DNA of 64,000 bases, from positions 3,258,001 through 3,322,000 of the forward strand of contig NZ_CP162599.1 in NCBI RefSeq assembly GCF_040958695.1. The letters are read 5' to 3'. The notes beneath the pieces were generated by a model. That model was not told where the DNA came from, searched no databases, and saw only the letters and a program-made list of their open reading frames with translations. Origin of the DNA: Ornithinibacillus sp. 4-3 (GTDB taxonomy: Bacteria > Bacillota > Bacilli > Bacillales > Amphibacillaceae). Both the position numbers and the translations under genes were made by a program. Positions within the stretch are counted from its first letter, which is position 1; each line of letters opens with the position of its first letter. Below, piece by piece: positions 34,941-44,099 of the stretch.

Positions 34941-36122
34941 CTATTTTAAATCTTCTAATGTCTGTAATGCCGCTCCACCTAATGTCTTCGCTGCAATAGC
35001 GAGTGCACGCTCATCAAAATTAAATTTTGGATGATGATGTGGATAAACAGCTTCTCCATCTGAAATTTGTGCTCCAGTGAAGAAGAATGTACCAGGTACA
35101 TGTTCTAAATAATAAGACATATCTTCCCCACCCATACGGGGTGCTGCTTCGATAACATCTGTAACTCCTGGTACAGATTCAGCAAACGCTGATAAAAATT
35201 CTGTTTCCTTCTTATGATTTACTAGTGGCGGATATCCACGATGGAATTCGAATTTATAATCTACATCTGCAGACAAGCATGTACCTTTAACAATTCTCTC
35301 CATTTCTTTTTCTACTAAAGAGCGAATATCTTCTTTAAATGTACGTACTGTTCCAGCTAAAACTGTTTTATCAGCAATTACATTAAATGCATTGCTTGCT
35401 ACAAAATTACCTACAGAAACAACGGCTGATTCAATTGGATCTACACGGCGACTAACAAGCTGCTGTAAATTTGTTACTAATTGGGAAGCAACAACAATAG
35501 AATCCTTAGTTAGATGCGGTTGCGCCCCATGTCCACCTCTACCTTGAATTTCAATATGAAATCGATCTGCTGCTGCCATTGTTGGACCAGTTCGATATTG
35601 GATATTTCCTACTGGCATTAAGGATTGTAAATGCGTTCCATAAATTACGTCTACACCTTCTAGACAACCATCTTTAATCATTGCAATTGCACCACCTGGC
35701 GCCATTTCTTCGGCATGTTGATGGATAAATACAATGGTACCAGCAATCTCATCCTTTATTTTACATAAAGCTTTTGCCAGACCTAATAAAGTCGCTGTAT
35801 GTCCATCATGCCCACACGCATGCATTACACCATCATTTTTGGATTTGTATTCTACACCTGTTTCTTCATGAATAGGCAAAGCATCAAAATCAGCACGCAA
35901 TGCCACTGTCTTCCCTGGCTTACCTCCACGTAAAGTAGCTACTACACCTCGCTCACCAACACCTTCACGAACTTCTAGTCCTAACTCACGGTGATATGCT
36001 GCAATATATTTTGGTGTTTCCACTTCATGAAATGAAAGCTCTGGATTTTGATGTAAATGACGACGGATTTGTACGATTTCGTCATAGTTTTCATCAATTA
36101 ATTGATATAATTTTTCTAACAT
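34941..36122 (-). CDS. M20D amidohydrolase (N-acyl amino acid / hippurate hydrolase-like)
   Basis: 393 aa. M20D landmarks: I-R-R-H-L-H-Q-N-P-E-L-S-F-H-E near residue 18, R-A-D-F-D-A-L-P-I near 72, M-H-A-C-G-H-D-G-H-T-A near 95 (Cys and His metal ligands), H-Q-H-A-E-E-M-A-P-G-G-A near 131, and C-terminal M-G-G-E-D-M-S-Y-Y-L-E. It cleaves the amide of N-acyl or aryl amino acids (IAA-amino acid, hippurate, N-acetyl amino acids). Cytosolic. ATG 36122 is selected for GGAGGG 7 nt upstream over an in-frame start 15 nt earlier. Distinct from the longer AbgB-like M20 at 611. Confidence 0.9.
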   Translation of the reverse strand: MLEKLYQLIDENYDEIVQIRRHLHQNPELSFHEVETPKYIAAYHRELGLEVREGVGERGVVATLRGGKPGKTVALRADFDALPIHEETGVEYKSKNDGVMHACGHDGHTATLLGLAKALCKIKDEIAGTIVFIHQHAEEMAPGGAIAMIKDGCLEGVDVIYGTHLQSLMPVGNIQYRTGPTMAAADRFHIEIQGRGGHGAQPHLTKDSIVVASQLVTNLQQLVSRRVDPIESAVVSVGNFVASNAFNVIADKTVLAGTVRTFKEDIRSLVEKEMERIVKGTCLSADVDYKFEFHRGYPPLVNHKKETEFLSAFAESVPGVTDVIEAAPRMGGEDMSYYLEHVPGTFFFTGAQISDGEAVYPHHHPKFNFDERALAIAAKTLGGAALQTLEDLK

Positions 36123-36363
36123 CTTATTTCCCTCCAAAATAACTTATACTAGATTAATTTCTATACCATTCTTTTATATTTTAACATTTATTATGTAGCT
36201 AAACATCATAATATTAAGAATTTTAACTTTCGTTTGTTCATTCGAATCTCCTAAGTCGTAATTTCCTTGAAATTACATTGACAATAAGCTTTTTCTTTAG
36301 TAACTTATTAACAATGTACAGAATCTGCTTTGTTTTTTATAAAGATTAAAGGAAGAAAAAACA

Positions 36364-38220
36364 ATGAATTATAGAAAAATATTTTTGTATATCATTTATA
36401 TTATCTTGTCCCTTACAGTCATCTACATCAATGCATACTTCGTAGTAGAATGGCTAAACCGTAGTCTTTTCACAGATTTCACCATAAACATCGATCGAAT
36501 TGGAGAATCATTTTCAAATGGGATGTCCATCATCATTGTATTATCCCTACTCATTTTTTCATTAGTCGGCTCTGTTATTACAAGTGTGCTCATCGTAAAT
36601 GTTATTTCTGCACTTCTCGTTGTAGCTAATCATTTAAAAGTACAGGAAAGAAATGATCTATTAACATTTTCTGAACTGAAAACTATCAGTTCCCCAAAAG
36701 ATGTTATCGCCTTAGTAGAAGTTTCAATGGGAATCGTTTTAACCGCTTTCATTATACTTACAGTAGTACTCATTCTTTTACATATCATAATCAGTAAATT
36801 AGGAAAAAGATTAGGTGTACGTTTTAATTATAAATTCCGTCTAGTTATTTTAGTGTGTTCCTCTGCCTTCTTAATGGGTGTATATACTTTTCCAAATGAG
36901 TTTAATGAACGGGTTATGCTTTACCCTAAATCAGAAAGTCATAATTTTAACCCACTCAAAAGAGCACAAGAAGACGGATTTATACCGACCCTATTGAGTA
37001 CAATTAAACCAGATTATATGGAAAAGCCAACAAAATATGAGAAGAAAAAAGTTGTAGAAATTAAAAGTAAATATGAAGAAAAGGCAGAAATGATCAATGA
37101 AAACCGCTTACAATATTTTAATGATGCTGTAACCATCTTATATTTAAGTGAATCTCTTATAAATCCAGATAAGTGGCCGTTATTTCTAGACAATGAGGAA
37201 ACATTACCTTACATTAATTCCCTACTTGATCAACAATATAGTGGAACAATGTATAGTCAATTTGTAGGTGGTGGGACGGCTAATATTGAATGGTCAGTTT
37301 TAACATCTTTTAGTTTAGAAGCTTTTTATTCACCGATTTCTACTACTCCTTACTCAGACTTTTATGTTGATTCACCTAGTCATAGTACTATATTACAAAG
37401 TACTGATAAGGAAGCTATTGCTATACATCCATATACAGCGCACCTTTATAAGAGAAGAGCTATATATTCAAAAATTGGCATAGATGAATTTAAATTTCTT
37501 GATAATGGAATTAAATACACGGAGAAAATCGGAAATCACCATCGCGTTTCCGACGCATCATTAAATAAAGAAATTTTCGACGAACTCGAAAAAGATACAA
37601 CTGGGATTATGCATGTGCTTTCTATGCAAAACCACTCACCCTATGATCGAGATATTCCAGATTCCGACTTCCATCCTAACATTGATAAAGAATTTTTCTC
37701 TGAAGGGAAGGAAACCGAATTAATTAATTATTTACAAGGCTTGAGAGAAACAGACAATGTAATGGTAGAGTTAATTGATTATATAAATAATAGTGATAAA
37801 GATATCAATCTATTATTTTATGGGGATCATTTCCCTAACGTTTTTAATGGTATCTCAGAAAAATTCGGTGAATTTGGTAGGCATGAAACACCATGGTTTA
37901 TTTATTTAAATAATGATCGAAATCAAATACAGAAGAAAAAAGAATTATTATCTCCATTATTTTTAACAACTGCCATGTTGGAAGCAGGTAATTATAAGGT
38001 TTCTCCTTTTCAAGGCCTACTGACAACTTTATACGAACAACAAGTTAGCCGTATTGGTATGGATTATATTTATAAAAACGAAGAGAAAATAATGGATGAA
38101 GATTTACCAAAAGAAACGCTGGAGCTTATACAAGACTATCGTATCATCATGTTCGATGCATTATTCGGAAAAAACTATCTTGATGAAGACTTTTATACGA
38201 TGCCTAAAAGTAACCAATAA
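36364..38220 (+). CDS. LTA synthase family membrane sulfatase-fold protein
   Basis: 618 aa. Four hydrophobic segments (about residues 6-29, 55-90, 118-145, 163-182), then an extracellular sulfatase-fold domain from about 245. I-L-Y-L-S-E-S-L-I-N-P (metal-binding Glu), G-G-G-T-A-N-I-E-W with the likely nucleophile Thr, S-M-Q-N-H-S-P-Y-D, and Y-G-D-H-F-P (metal-binding Asp-His). These match LtaS/EptA-type phosphoglycerol transferases. It has fewer and longer membrane helices than classical five-helix LtaS, and no V-T-F-Y-G-S-type block, so it may be a divergent modifying enzyme. Own unit with terminator. Confidence 0.8.
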   Translation: MNYRKIFLYIIYIILSLTVIYINAYFVVEWLNRSLFTDFTINIDRIGESFSNGMSIIIVLSLLIFSLVGSVITSVLIVNVISALLVVANHLKVQERNDLLTFSELKTISSPKDVIALVEVSMGIVLTAFIILTVVLILLHIIISKLGKRLGVRFNYKFRLVILVCSSAFLMGVYTFPNEFNERVMLYPKSESHNFNPLKRAQEDGFIPTLLSTIKPDYMEKPTKYEKKKVVEIKSKYEEKAEMINENRLQYFNDAVTILYLSESLINPDKWPLFLDNEETLPYINSLLDQQYSGTMYSQFVGGGTANIEWSVLTSFSLEAFYSPISTTPYSDFYVDSPSHSTILQSTDKEAIAIHPYTAHLYKRRAIYSKIGIDEFKFLDNGIKYTEKIGNHHRVSDASLNKEIFDELEKDTTGIMHVLSMQNHSPYDRDIPDSDFHPNIDKEFFSEGKETELINYLQGLRETDNVMVELIDYINNSDKDINLLFYGDHFPNVFNGISEKFGEFGRHETPWFIYLNNDRNQIQKKKELLSPLFLTTAMLEAGNYKVSPFQGLLTTLYEQQVSRIGMDYIYKNEEKIMDEDLPKETLELIQDYRIIMFDALFGKNYLDEDFYTMPKSNQ

Positions 38221-38234
38221 AAGTTAGCGATTCA

Positions 38235-38282
38235 AAAATGTCCTTTCTACTAATGATAGAATATTAGTAGAAAGGACATTTT
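38235..38282. terminator. Bidirectional terminator between LtaS-like and M81 genes
   Basis: Perfect 20-bp stem (arms 38235-38254 and 38263-38282) with an 8-nt loop. It ends 6 nt before the M81 stop codon of the convergent gene. Confidence 0.85.
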
Positions 38283-38287
38283 ATTAA

Positions 38288-39757
38288 CTAATACTTTACA
38301 TCTTCATCAATTGGAAAAATAGGTCGAGGTATATGCTTATAATCATAATAAGCTGGATTACTCGTACTAATTCCTGGTGAATCTGCTGTAACAATTTTCT
38401 TCGCATATGGCTCAAATCCAGCACGGAAATGCTGACATGATTTTAATGCCACAATCTTATAATCCATAATATTAATTCCATGTAATGTGAATACTTCTTT
38501 ATCTAATGTTTGAGATTTTCCAGAGCAGACAATTACATCAACATTGCCAATTTGTAGGCGTGTTGATTTACCATAATCTATTTGTGCCCCCTGTGACATT
38601 GGTGAGGACTGAATAAATCTTCCATCTGTAATGCTTTTCACATATGCAGTTACTGCTATAGGCTCACCATGGCGATCATCTGTTTTCCCGCCGAGCTTCA
38701 CTTCGATCGTTGCTCCTACTCCTGCTTCATGAGCAATTTCTGCTACTTCTGGGTCACGAATAAAGCCAAATGCGGTCTCACTTTCATTTTTTTCAAGCAG
38801 AGCTTTTAGTAAGTTGGTTCCATCACCAGGGGCTCCACTTCCAGGGTTATCAGATGTTTCATTAATTACAATCGGCTTTCCTTCTGTAGCAAGCGCTTCT
38901 TCAATAGCTCCTGCTGGATCAGGATATTTATTAATAAATCCATCTCGAAGTTCCCAGACTTTACGCGCTACTTCTTTACTTAATTTATCTGCTTTTTCTT
39001 TATCATCATCCGTGATAACGATAGCACATGCTCCTGTGTTTTCTGTATCTGCACGAGCAAATCCGTGGAAGAATGTACAATCCACTACTCCCTCTTCTTC
39101 CTCTTTTGCAAAGCAAAATTCCTTCATATCTTTAGCAGGTGATTGAAAGGTTGTATTGGGAAACATCAATAATGGAATATGCTCAATTGCCATTACTGGA
39201 TTGATTTCTCCTTTTACAATACGTACAGCAACATCCATTGCTTTAGCTCCCGCTTCATAAGAATCAATATGCGGGTATTCCTTTACTCCAATCAATGCAT
39301 TCGCTTCATTTACCATAAGATCTGTTAAATTTCCATGTAAATCTAATGATACAACAATAGGAATCTCATACCCTACTTCTGCACGAACTGCTTTCAGTAC
39401 CTCTCCCTCTAAATCTGTGTATTTCTCTGCTACACCTGCTCCGTGCAATGCTAAGCAAATTGCATCGAGTTCTCCTGCTGCTTTGATTCGTTTAATTAAT
39501 TCATCAACTAATGTTTCAAATGTTTCCTTCGATACTAAACCTGATGGGTTACAATTAGCAGAGAATGTCGGTACTAATTCTACATCAAGCTCTGTTCCTT
39601 TTGTAATCATCCCACCTAGATAATTGCGTACCTGTTGATGTTTTTCAATTAATTGTTGATCATAGGTCCACTCCGCTTTCTGAAATGTCTCCACTACTGT
39701 TGGTACTAAAGAAAACGTGCTTGTCTCATGAGCTATTTGACCAATTGCTATTCTCAC
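38288..39757 (-). CDS. M81 family metallopeptidase (MlrC-like)
   Basis: 489 aa. Starts V-R-I-A-I-G-Q-I-A-H-E-T-S-T-F-S, the M81/MlrC N-terminal metal-site strand, with L-A-L-H-G-A-G-V-A near residue 100 and V-S-L-D-L-H-G-N-L-T near 135 carrying further ligands. The MlrC C-terminal domain follows (G-Y ... L-K-S-C-Q-H-F-R-A-G-F-E-P). MlrC completes degradation of linearised microcystin and acts on D-residue-containing peptides. GTG 39757 is chosen: AGGAG lies 8 nt upstream, while the in-frame ATG at 39811 has no site. It lies downstream of CapA, same strand, probably co-expressed. Natural substrate here unknown. Confidence 0.87.
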   Translation of the reverse strand: MRIAIGQIAHETSTFSLVPTVVETFQKAEWTYDQQLIEKHQQVRNYLGGMITKGTELDVELVPTFSANCNPSGLVSKETFETLVDELIKRIKAAGELDAICLALHGAGVAEKYTDLEGEVLKAVRAEVGYEIPIVVSLDLHGNLTDLMVNEANALIGVKEYPHIDSYEAGAKAMDVAVRIVKGEINPVMAIEHIPLLMFPNTTFQSPAKDMKEFCFAKEEEEGVVDCTFFHGFARADTENTGACAIVITDDDKEKADKLSKEVARKVWELRDGFINKYPDPAGAIEEALATEGKPIVINETSDNPGSGAPGDGTNLLKALLEKNESETAFGFIRDPEVAEIAHEAGVGATIEVKLGGKTDDRHGEPIAVTAYVKSITDGRFIQSSPMSQGAQIDYGKSTRLQIGNVDVIVCSGKSQTLDKEVFTLHGINIMDYKIVALKSCQHFRAGFEPYAKKIVTADSPGISTSNPAYYDYKHIPRPIFPIDEDVKY

Positions 39758-39905
39758 TTGAATCACTCCTGGTATTTTTTTGATTACATATTCCATCATA
39801 TCATTTTTCAAACATTCTTACTTAATTGAATTTCTTAATGAATAAGATTGATGTAAAATTCAATTTTTATATGTTCTAAGATTACTAAGGTTTTTCAAAA
39901 AACAA

Positions 39906-39944
39906 AACCACGCGATGAACATTTTTTAGATGCATCGCGTGGTT
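39906..39944 (-). terminator. Terminator after the CapA-like gene
   Basis: Perfect 12-bp stem (AACCACGCGATG and complement), 15-nt loop; minus-direction tail TTGTTTTTTG. This implies that M81 is at least partly under separate control. Confidence 0.75.
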
Positions 39945-39948
39945 AATC

Positions 39949-41298
39949 TTAATCTAATTTCACAATTGCACGACCATCTTCATCAATGACTAAATCTGTG
40001 CCGAATTCTTTGGAAAGGTCGTCTAACTTCTTCATAATTTCTCTTCCTTGCTCACCTGTTGCTAAGTATGGACGTCCACGATGATGCGGAGTATCCCCTC
40101 TAGTTAAACCAACTGGTAAAATTTCAATTTCGTTTAATTTTCCATCTTTAAAATGGCAGACTGGCATAAATGATTGCCAATATAATGCACTTCCTGGGAA
40201 TCCTTTCTTCCCTCCATCACTACGTTTATGGAAAATTTCACTAGGTGTCATTGAAGCATCTACTTTAAAGCGATTATATGAATCTTGAGGTAGCTTATAC
40301 ACTAGCTCATTATGACCAATAAAGTTAGCTAAACTATAGAAAATTGGCTTACCTTTATACATTTCCATTCCACGAATAAGATGTGGTCCGTGCATAGCAA
40401 CAACATCGGCTCCCTCGTCAATAATACGATGGGCGAATTCACGAATAAATTCTGCTGGATGCTCTCGAGTAATAGATTGTTCATGGGCATGTAAACTCAT
40501 AATCACTACATCTGCACGTGATTTTGCTTCTCTTACCCATTTAATAATATCATTTAAATCTTTCTCATTTGGACGAGAAATAACCTTCGGCTCGTCTCCT
40601 ACTCGGAAGCTTGCTGCTAATGTTCCTGCAACTCGGAAATTAGAATCTTCAAATTGATAAATATCTGGATCTGCTGGAGGAGCTCCAAACCCTAAACGAA
40701 TAAACTCACGACGATGCTCGCCAAATCCAAGCTGCTCATCTACTTCTTTAATAACCTTCATTTGCTCTTCTGTTACTTGATATTCTACGTCAAATTTTAG
40801 TGGATTTGAGCCAGGACGTCCTTGTACTTCAGAACGAGCTTCTCCTGCTTGATCCTCGATGAAAAATGTAGATGTTGCTGAAAGCATTGCTACAGTTCCA
40901 CCTGGTACATCATGATACACTGGCATTCTTGCTTCAGTTAAATTTTTTCCAACACCTGCATAAGAGAAACCACGTTTTTCAATTTCTTCAATTGTTGTTA
41001 ATAATCCATCTACACCATAGTCTAAACAATGATTGTTCGCACAAGAAAGTAAGTTAAATCCTAATTCTTTCAAATCATCTAGTACATAAGAATGAGCAGC
41101 AAAGTGCGCTCCATCACTTCTTGCGGCAGGATGACCTTTGAAATCATTTGGTAGTACTTCTAAGTTAGTAAATCGAACATCTGCTTCACGTAATTTTTCA
41201 TAAAGTGCTGTTGTTGGTTCATCATTATGTACGGATATGCGACGGGCAATAATACTATCTCCTGTTAATGCAATACGAATGTTTGGCTGTTCTTTCAT
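39949..41298 (-). CDS. CapA-like metallophosphatase, cytosolic form
   Basis: 449 aa of the CapA/PgsA (poly-gamma-glutamate) family. I-R-I-A-L-T-G-D-S-I-I near residue 10, F-T-N-L-E near 43, C-A-N-N-H-C-L-D-Y-G near 86, M-S-L-H-A-H-E near 285, D-V-V-A-M-H-G-P-H near 318, Y-S-L-A-N-F near 340: the usual dimetal sites. Unlike membrane-anchored CapA/PgsA there is no signal peptide or anchor; the catalytic core starts at once. That argues for a catabolic or modifying role inside the cell. It sits between an SBP gene and the M81 gene, same direction. ATG behind GAGGAGG-type site. Confidence 0.85.
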   Translation of the reverse strand: MKEQPNIRIALTGDSIIARRISVHNDEPTTALYEKLREADVRFTNLEVLPNDFKGHPAARSDGAHFAAHSYVLDDLKELGFNLLSCANNHCLDYGVDGLLTTIEEIEKRGFSYAGVGKNLTEARMPVYHDVPGGTVAMLSATSTFFIEDQAGEARSEVQGRPGSNPLKFDVEYQVTEEQMKVIKEVDEQLGFGEHRREFIRLGFGAPPADPDIYQFEDSNFRVAGTLAASFRVGDEPKVISRPNEKDLNDIIKWVREAKSRADVVIMSLHAHEQSITREHPAEFIREFAHRIIDEGADVVAMHGPHLIRGMEMYKGKPIFYSLANFIGHNELVYKLPQDSYNRFKVDASMTPSEIFHKRSDGGKKGFPGSALYWQSFMPVCHFKDGKLNEIEILPVGLTRGDTPHHRGRPYLATGEQGREIMKKLDDLSKEFGTDLVIDEDGRAIVKLD

Positions 41299-41325
41299 TG
41301 ATAATCCTCCTCAGAATTTCAAAAT

Positions 41326-41368
41326 AAAGAGGGAGTGCTAGAAAACTCACGCCCCAACATCCCTCTTT
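41326..41368 (-). terminator. Terminator/attenuator between SBP 4 and CapA genes
   Basis: AAAGAGGGA / TCCCTCTTT arms with inner pairing; the minus direction ends in ATTTTGAAA. It lies in the 79-nt gap, so downstream expression must come from readthrough or a promoter within the loop. Confidence 0.6.
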
Positions 41369-41377
41369 CTTTATCAT

Positions 41378-42991
41378 TTATTCGTTAATGCTTACATTCC
41401 AAAGTACTGGTCCTAATAAAGTTTCAAATCCTTCTATAGAAGCACGATGTCCCATTACATCTGCTTTATTACCAGGTTTTAAGATTGGTAGATAGTTCCA
41501 GAATTCTGTTTGTAGTTCTTCTACTAAAGCTTTCTGCTCATTTTCGTCTGTAGTTGCTTGGATGTCTTCAATTAAAGCATCAATTTCTGGGCTATCTGTC
41601 CAGCCAGGCCATTCTGCACCAGAATCTAAGAATGGATATTGAACTGGTGTCGGACGTACTCCCCAACCACTGATGAAAATATCATAAGCTGAAGGATCTT
41701 CACGTTTTTCTAATACAGTTGACCAGTCAACTACATCAAGAACGATATTCATTCCAGCTTCTTTTAATTGTTCTTGTACTACTACAGAGAATGTATAATA
41801 ATCTTCATATTCACGTGAAGTTAGAATACGAACTTCTTCACCGTTATATCCTGCTTCATCAAGTAATTGTTTCGCCTTCTCAATATCACGCTGATCGTAA
41901 TTCTCACTACCTGCATCTGTATACCATGCATGACCTTCTAACATTAAAGATGGATCTAGCTCATAAAATTCAGCATCTCCATATGCCGCATGCATTACTT
42001 CTTCTAAATTAACACCTGCTGCAAATGCTTGACGCATTTTGATATCAGTAAAAATACCTTCTTTTTTGTTAAATACGAAACCAGGAATAGAGTTGATCTC
42101 TGGTAAAGTTACAACATTATCATCTGCTTGTAATTGCGGCACACTATCTGGTGATAGGAAGTTCGCAAAATGATATTCTCCAGATTGTAAACCAGCGACA
42201 CGAGTAGATGCATCTGTTACAATATGGAATACAATCTCATCTGCATATGCTTCTTTTTTACCAGCCAAACCATTTGCTGGTTCTTCCGATGCTACATAGT
42301 CTTCAAATTTCAATAATTTAATATATTGATCTTGTTTCCACTCTTCAAACTTATAAGGACCTGTACCAATATATTCAGTTAATGGCTCGTCCCCTGCCGC
42401 TTCCGCAACTTCTTTTGGCATAATTGCTGCAATTTGTGTTAAGTCAGCGAAAATAAACATATCAATACCGCCAATTTTATCCAATTGAGCAATTACTGTG
42501 TAATCGCCATCCGCTTTAAAAGTTACACCACTTAAAAATGAGATAGCTTGTGCAGACTGTGCTGCCCATCTTTCCATAGATGCAACAACATCTTCTGCTG
42601 TCATTTCTTCACCATTATGGAATTTTACACCTTGTCTTAATTCAAAAGTGACTGTTGCATCCTCTTCATTAACTTCGAATGATTCTGCTAACATTGGAAC
42701 AACATTCATTTCACTATCGAAAGTTACTAATTGTTCGTATATATTACGTACCATATCACGTGTTGCTGTTGCTGTTGTTCCTGTTGGATCAAGCATTGGA
42801 GGCTGCGCATTAAATGCGAAATTAAGTGTTCCTCCTGCTGTTGCTTCTGTATCTGTGTCATTATTTTCTTCCGAGTTATCCTTATCATTATTGTTCTCGC
42901 TCTCATCTTTATCTCCTGAGCAAGCACCTAGCACTAAAACAGCTGCTACTAGAAACATAACAAGCATTAACCATTTTTTGTTTTGTTTCAC
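41378..42991 (-). CDS. Peptide-type ABC transporter substrate-binding lipoprotein (SBP 4)
   Basis: 537 aa. Lipobox L-G-A-C with Cys24, Asp/Asn/Glu-rich linker, then F-A-F-N-A-Q-P-P-M-L-D-P-T-G-T-T-A-T-A-T-R-D, ELRQGVKFHNGEEM, DVVASMERWAAQSAQ, EYIGTGPYKFEEWKQDQYIK, C-terminal GPVLWNVSINE. Closest in-window relative is the SBP at 44100 (same F-A-F-N-A-Q-P-P, R-N-I-Y-E-Q-L-V-T-F-D-S-E and I-D-M-F-V/I-F-A-D-L-T-Q blocks), indicating tandem duplication. GTG start behind GGGAGG. A cre-like sequence lies about 210 nt upstream. Head gene of the SBP-CapA-M81 group. Confidence 0.9.
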   Translation of the reverse strand: MKQNKKWLMLVMFLVAAVLVLGACSGDKDESENNNDKDNSEENNDTDTEATAGGTLNFAFNAQPPMLDPTGTTATATRDMVRNIYEQLVTFDSEMNVVPMLAESFEVNEEDATVTFELRQGVKFHNGEEMTAEDVVASMERWAAQSAQAISFLSGVTFKADGDYTVIAQLDKIGGIDMFIFADLTQIAAIMPKEVAEAAGDEPLTEYIGTGPYKFEEWKQDQYIKLLKFEDYVASEEPANGLAGKKEAYADEIVFHIVTDASTRVAGLQSGEYHFANFLSPDSVPQLQADDNVVTLPEINSIPGFVFNKKEGIFTDIKMRQAFAAGVNLEEVMHAAYGDAEFYELDPSLMLEGHAWYTDAGSENYDQRDIEKAKQLLDEAGYNGEEVRILTSREYEDYYTFSVVVQEQLKEAGMNIVLDVVDWSTVLEKREDPSAYDIFISGWGVRPTPVQYPFLDSGAEWPGWTDSPEIDALIEDIQATTDENEQKALVEELQTEFWNYLPILKPGNKADVMGHRASIEGFETLLGPVLWNVSINE

Positions 42992-43197
42992 AACAAAACC
43001 TCCCTTATTTATGTTTAATCTGTGTATAAGCCCCCTGTGTTATCGCTTTCATCAATAACACCTTTATAAAGGTACTACATTTCGTCATAAAAATCTATAT
43101 CTTTTAAATAATTTTTAATTCCCGTTTAATAAGGAATACTATGAATGGAATCTTTCCGAACATTGTTATACCAACGATTTTTGTGTTTTTTCTCCAA

Positions 43198-43211
43198 TGC
43201 AAACGCTTAAA
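43198..43211 (-). promoter_or_regulatory. Possible cre-like site upstream of SBP 4
   Basis: On the minus strand TTTAAGCGTTTGCA matches TGWAANCGNTNWCA at 12 of 14. It lies well upstream of SBP 4 and close to the end of the serine hydrolase gene; low confidence. Confidence 0.3.
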
Positions 43212-43250
43212 GTCTTTTTAATCGGAAGTATTTTTATTTTCGAAATAAAC

Positions 43251-44036
43251 CTATTTTTGCATATATTTCATAACCTCTTTACCAACCTCACCAATAAACC
43301 GTTGCGCTTCAGTCGCATGCTCCCAGCCTGTTGTTAGTACCACAACTTTCACTTGTACTTCTTCCTTTTGCATCACTCCTATATCATGTTCAATGCCATC
43401 GAGTTCTCCAGTTTTATGTGCTATAAAAATATCTGCACCTGCAGTAGATGCATAACGTGCTAGCTTATGTTGAAATTGTTGATGGCTTAGAATCTGCTGT
43501 AGTTGATGACGACTTTGTGCAGATAACCAACTATTCTCTTCTGTAAGTATAGCTAGACAAGTCATCATATCTTGGGCTGTTGTCATATTTTCTAAACCGT
43601 CCTTTAATGCTTCGAAATCCATGAAATAACGCTTAAGCACTGTATTCTTCATACCAATACTATCCATAAACAAATTGACTTGTTCTATCCCTGCTGCATC
43701 AATAAGAATATTAGAAGCAGTATTATCCGAAACAATCATCGCAAGTTCAATATAATTTATTAAGGTTAAACTTGGATTCCCTGATAAATAATTCAACACT
43801 CCAGAACCTGCTACTTTATTCTCTACTTGGATAGGCTGATTTAATACAAGTTTTTTCTGTTCTGCTTGATATAGACATGCAAGTGCTAAAGGTACTTTAA
43901 TAATGCTAGCAGAGCGCATTTTCATATCCGCATTAATAGAGATTGTCCCCTCTTCTGTTTGAATACATATAGCTACCTTTTCCTTGTGTATACGAGCTAA
44001 TTGTTCTATCGATTGTTTTAATTCATAGAAAATCAT
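43251..44036 (-). CDS. Serine hydrolase of the class A beta-lactamase fold, no signal peptide
   Basis: 261 aa. Active-site set: S-x-x-K in S-A-S-I-I-K (Ser44, Lys47), S-D-N in I-V-S-D-N-T-A-S, and K-T-G in I-A-H-K-T-G-E-L. The Omega-loop Glu of true class A enzymes is not evident; the region reads A-L-K-D-G-L-E-N-M-T-T-A-Q-D. ATG 44036 has GGGAGGAG at good distance; an in-frame start 33 nt earlier does not. No signal peptide, so the enzyme is cytosolic, unlike lactamases and PBPs. It follows an SBP gene across a hairpin. Probably an amidase or peptidase for an imported compound. Confidence 0.83.
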   Translation of the reverse strand: MIFYELKQSIEQLARIHKEKVAICIQTEEGTISINADMKMRSASIIKVPLALACLYQAEQKKLVLNQPIQVENKVAGSGVLNYLSGNPSLTLINYIELAMIVSDNTASNILIDAAGIEQVNLFMDSIGMKNTVLKRYFMDFEALKDGLENMTTAQDMMTCLAILTEENSWLSAQSRHQLQQILSHQQFQHKLARYASTAGADIFIAHKTGELDGIEHDIGVMQKEEVQVKVVVLTTGWEHATEAQRFIGEVGKEVMKYMQK

Positions 44037-44060
44037 CTGTCTCCTCCCTTTCGTAGAAAA

Positions 44061-44086
44061 GTCGCACATAGATTTGTATGCGCGAC
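44061..44086 (-). promoter_or_regulatory. Intergenic hairpin between SBP 5 and serine hydrolase genes
   Basis: 10-bp stem (GTCGCGCATA with one G-U wobble), 6-nt loop; the minus direction continues TTTTCTACG and then the ribosome-binding site of the next gene. Weak attenuator or 3'-stabilising hairpin. Confidence 0.6.
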
Positions 44087-44099
44087 ATCCTGATTAGAG

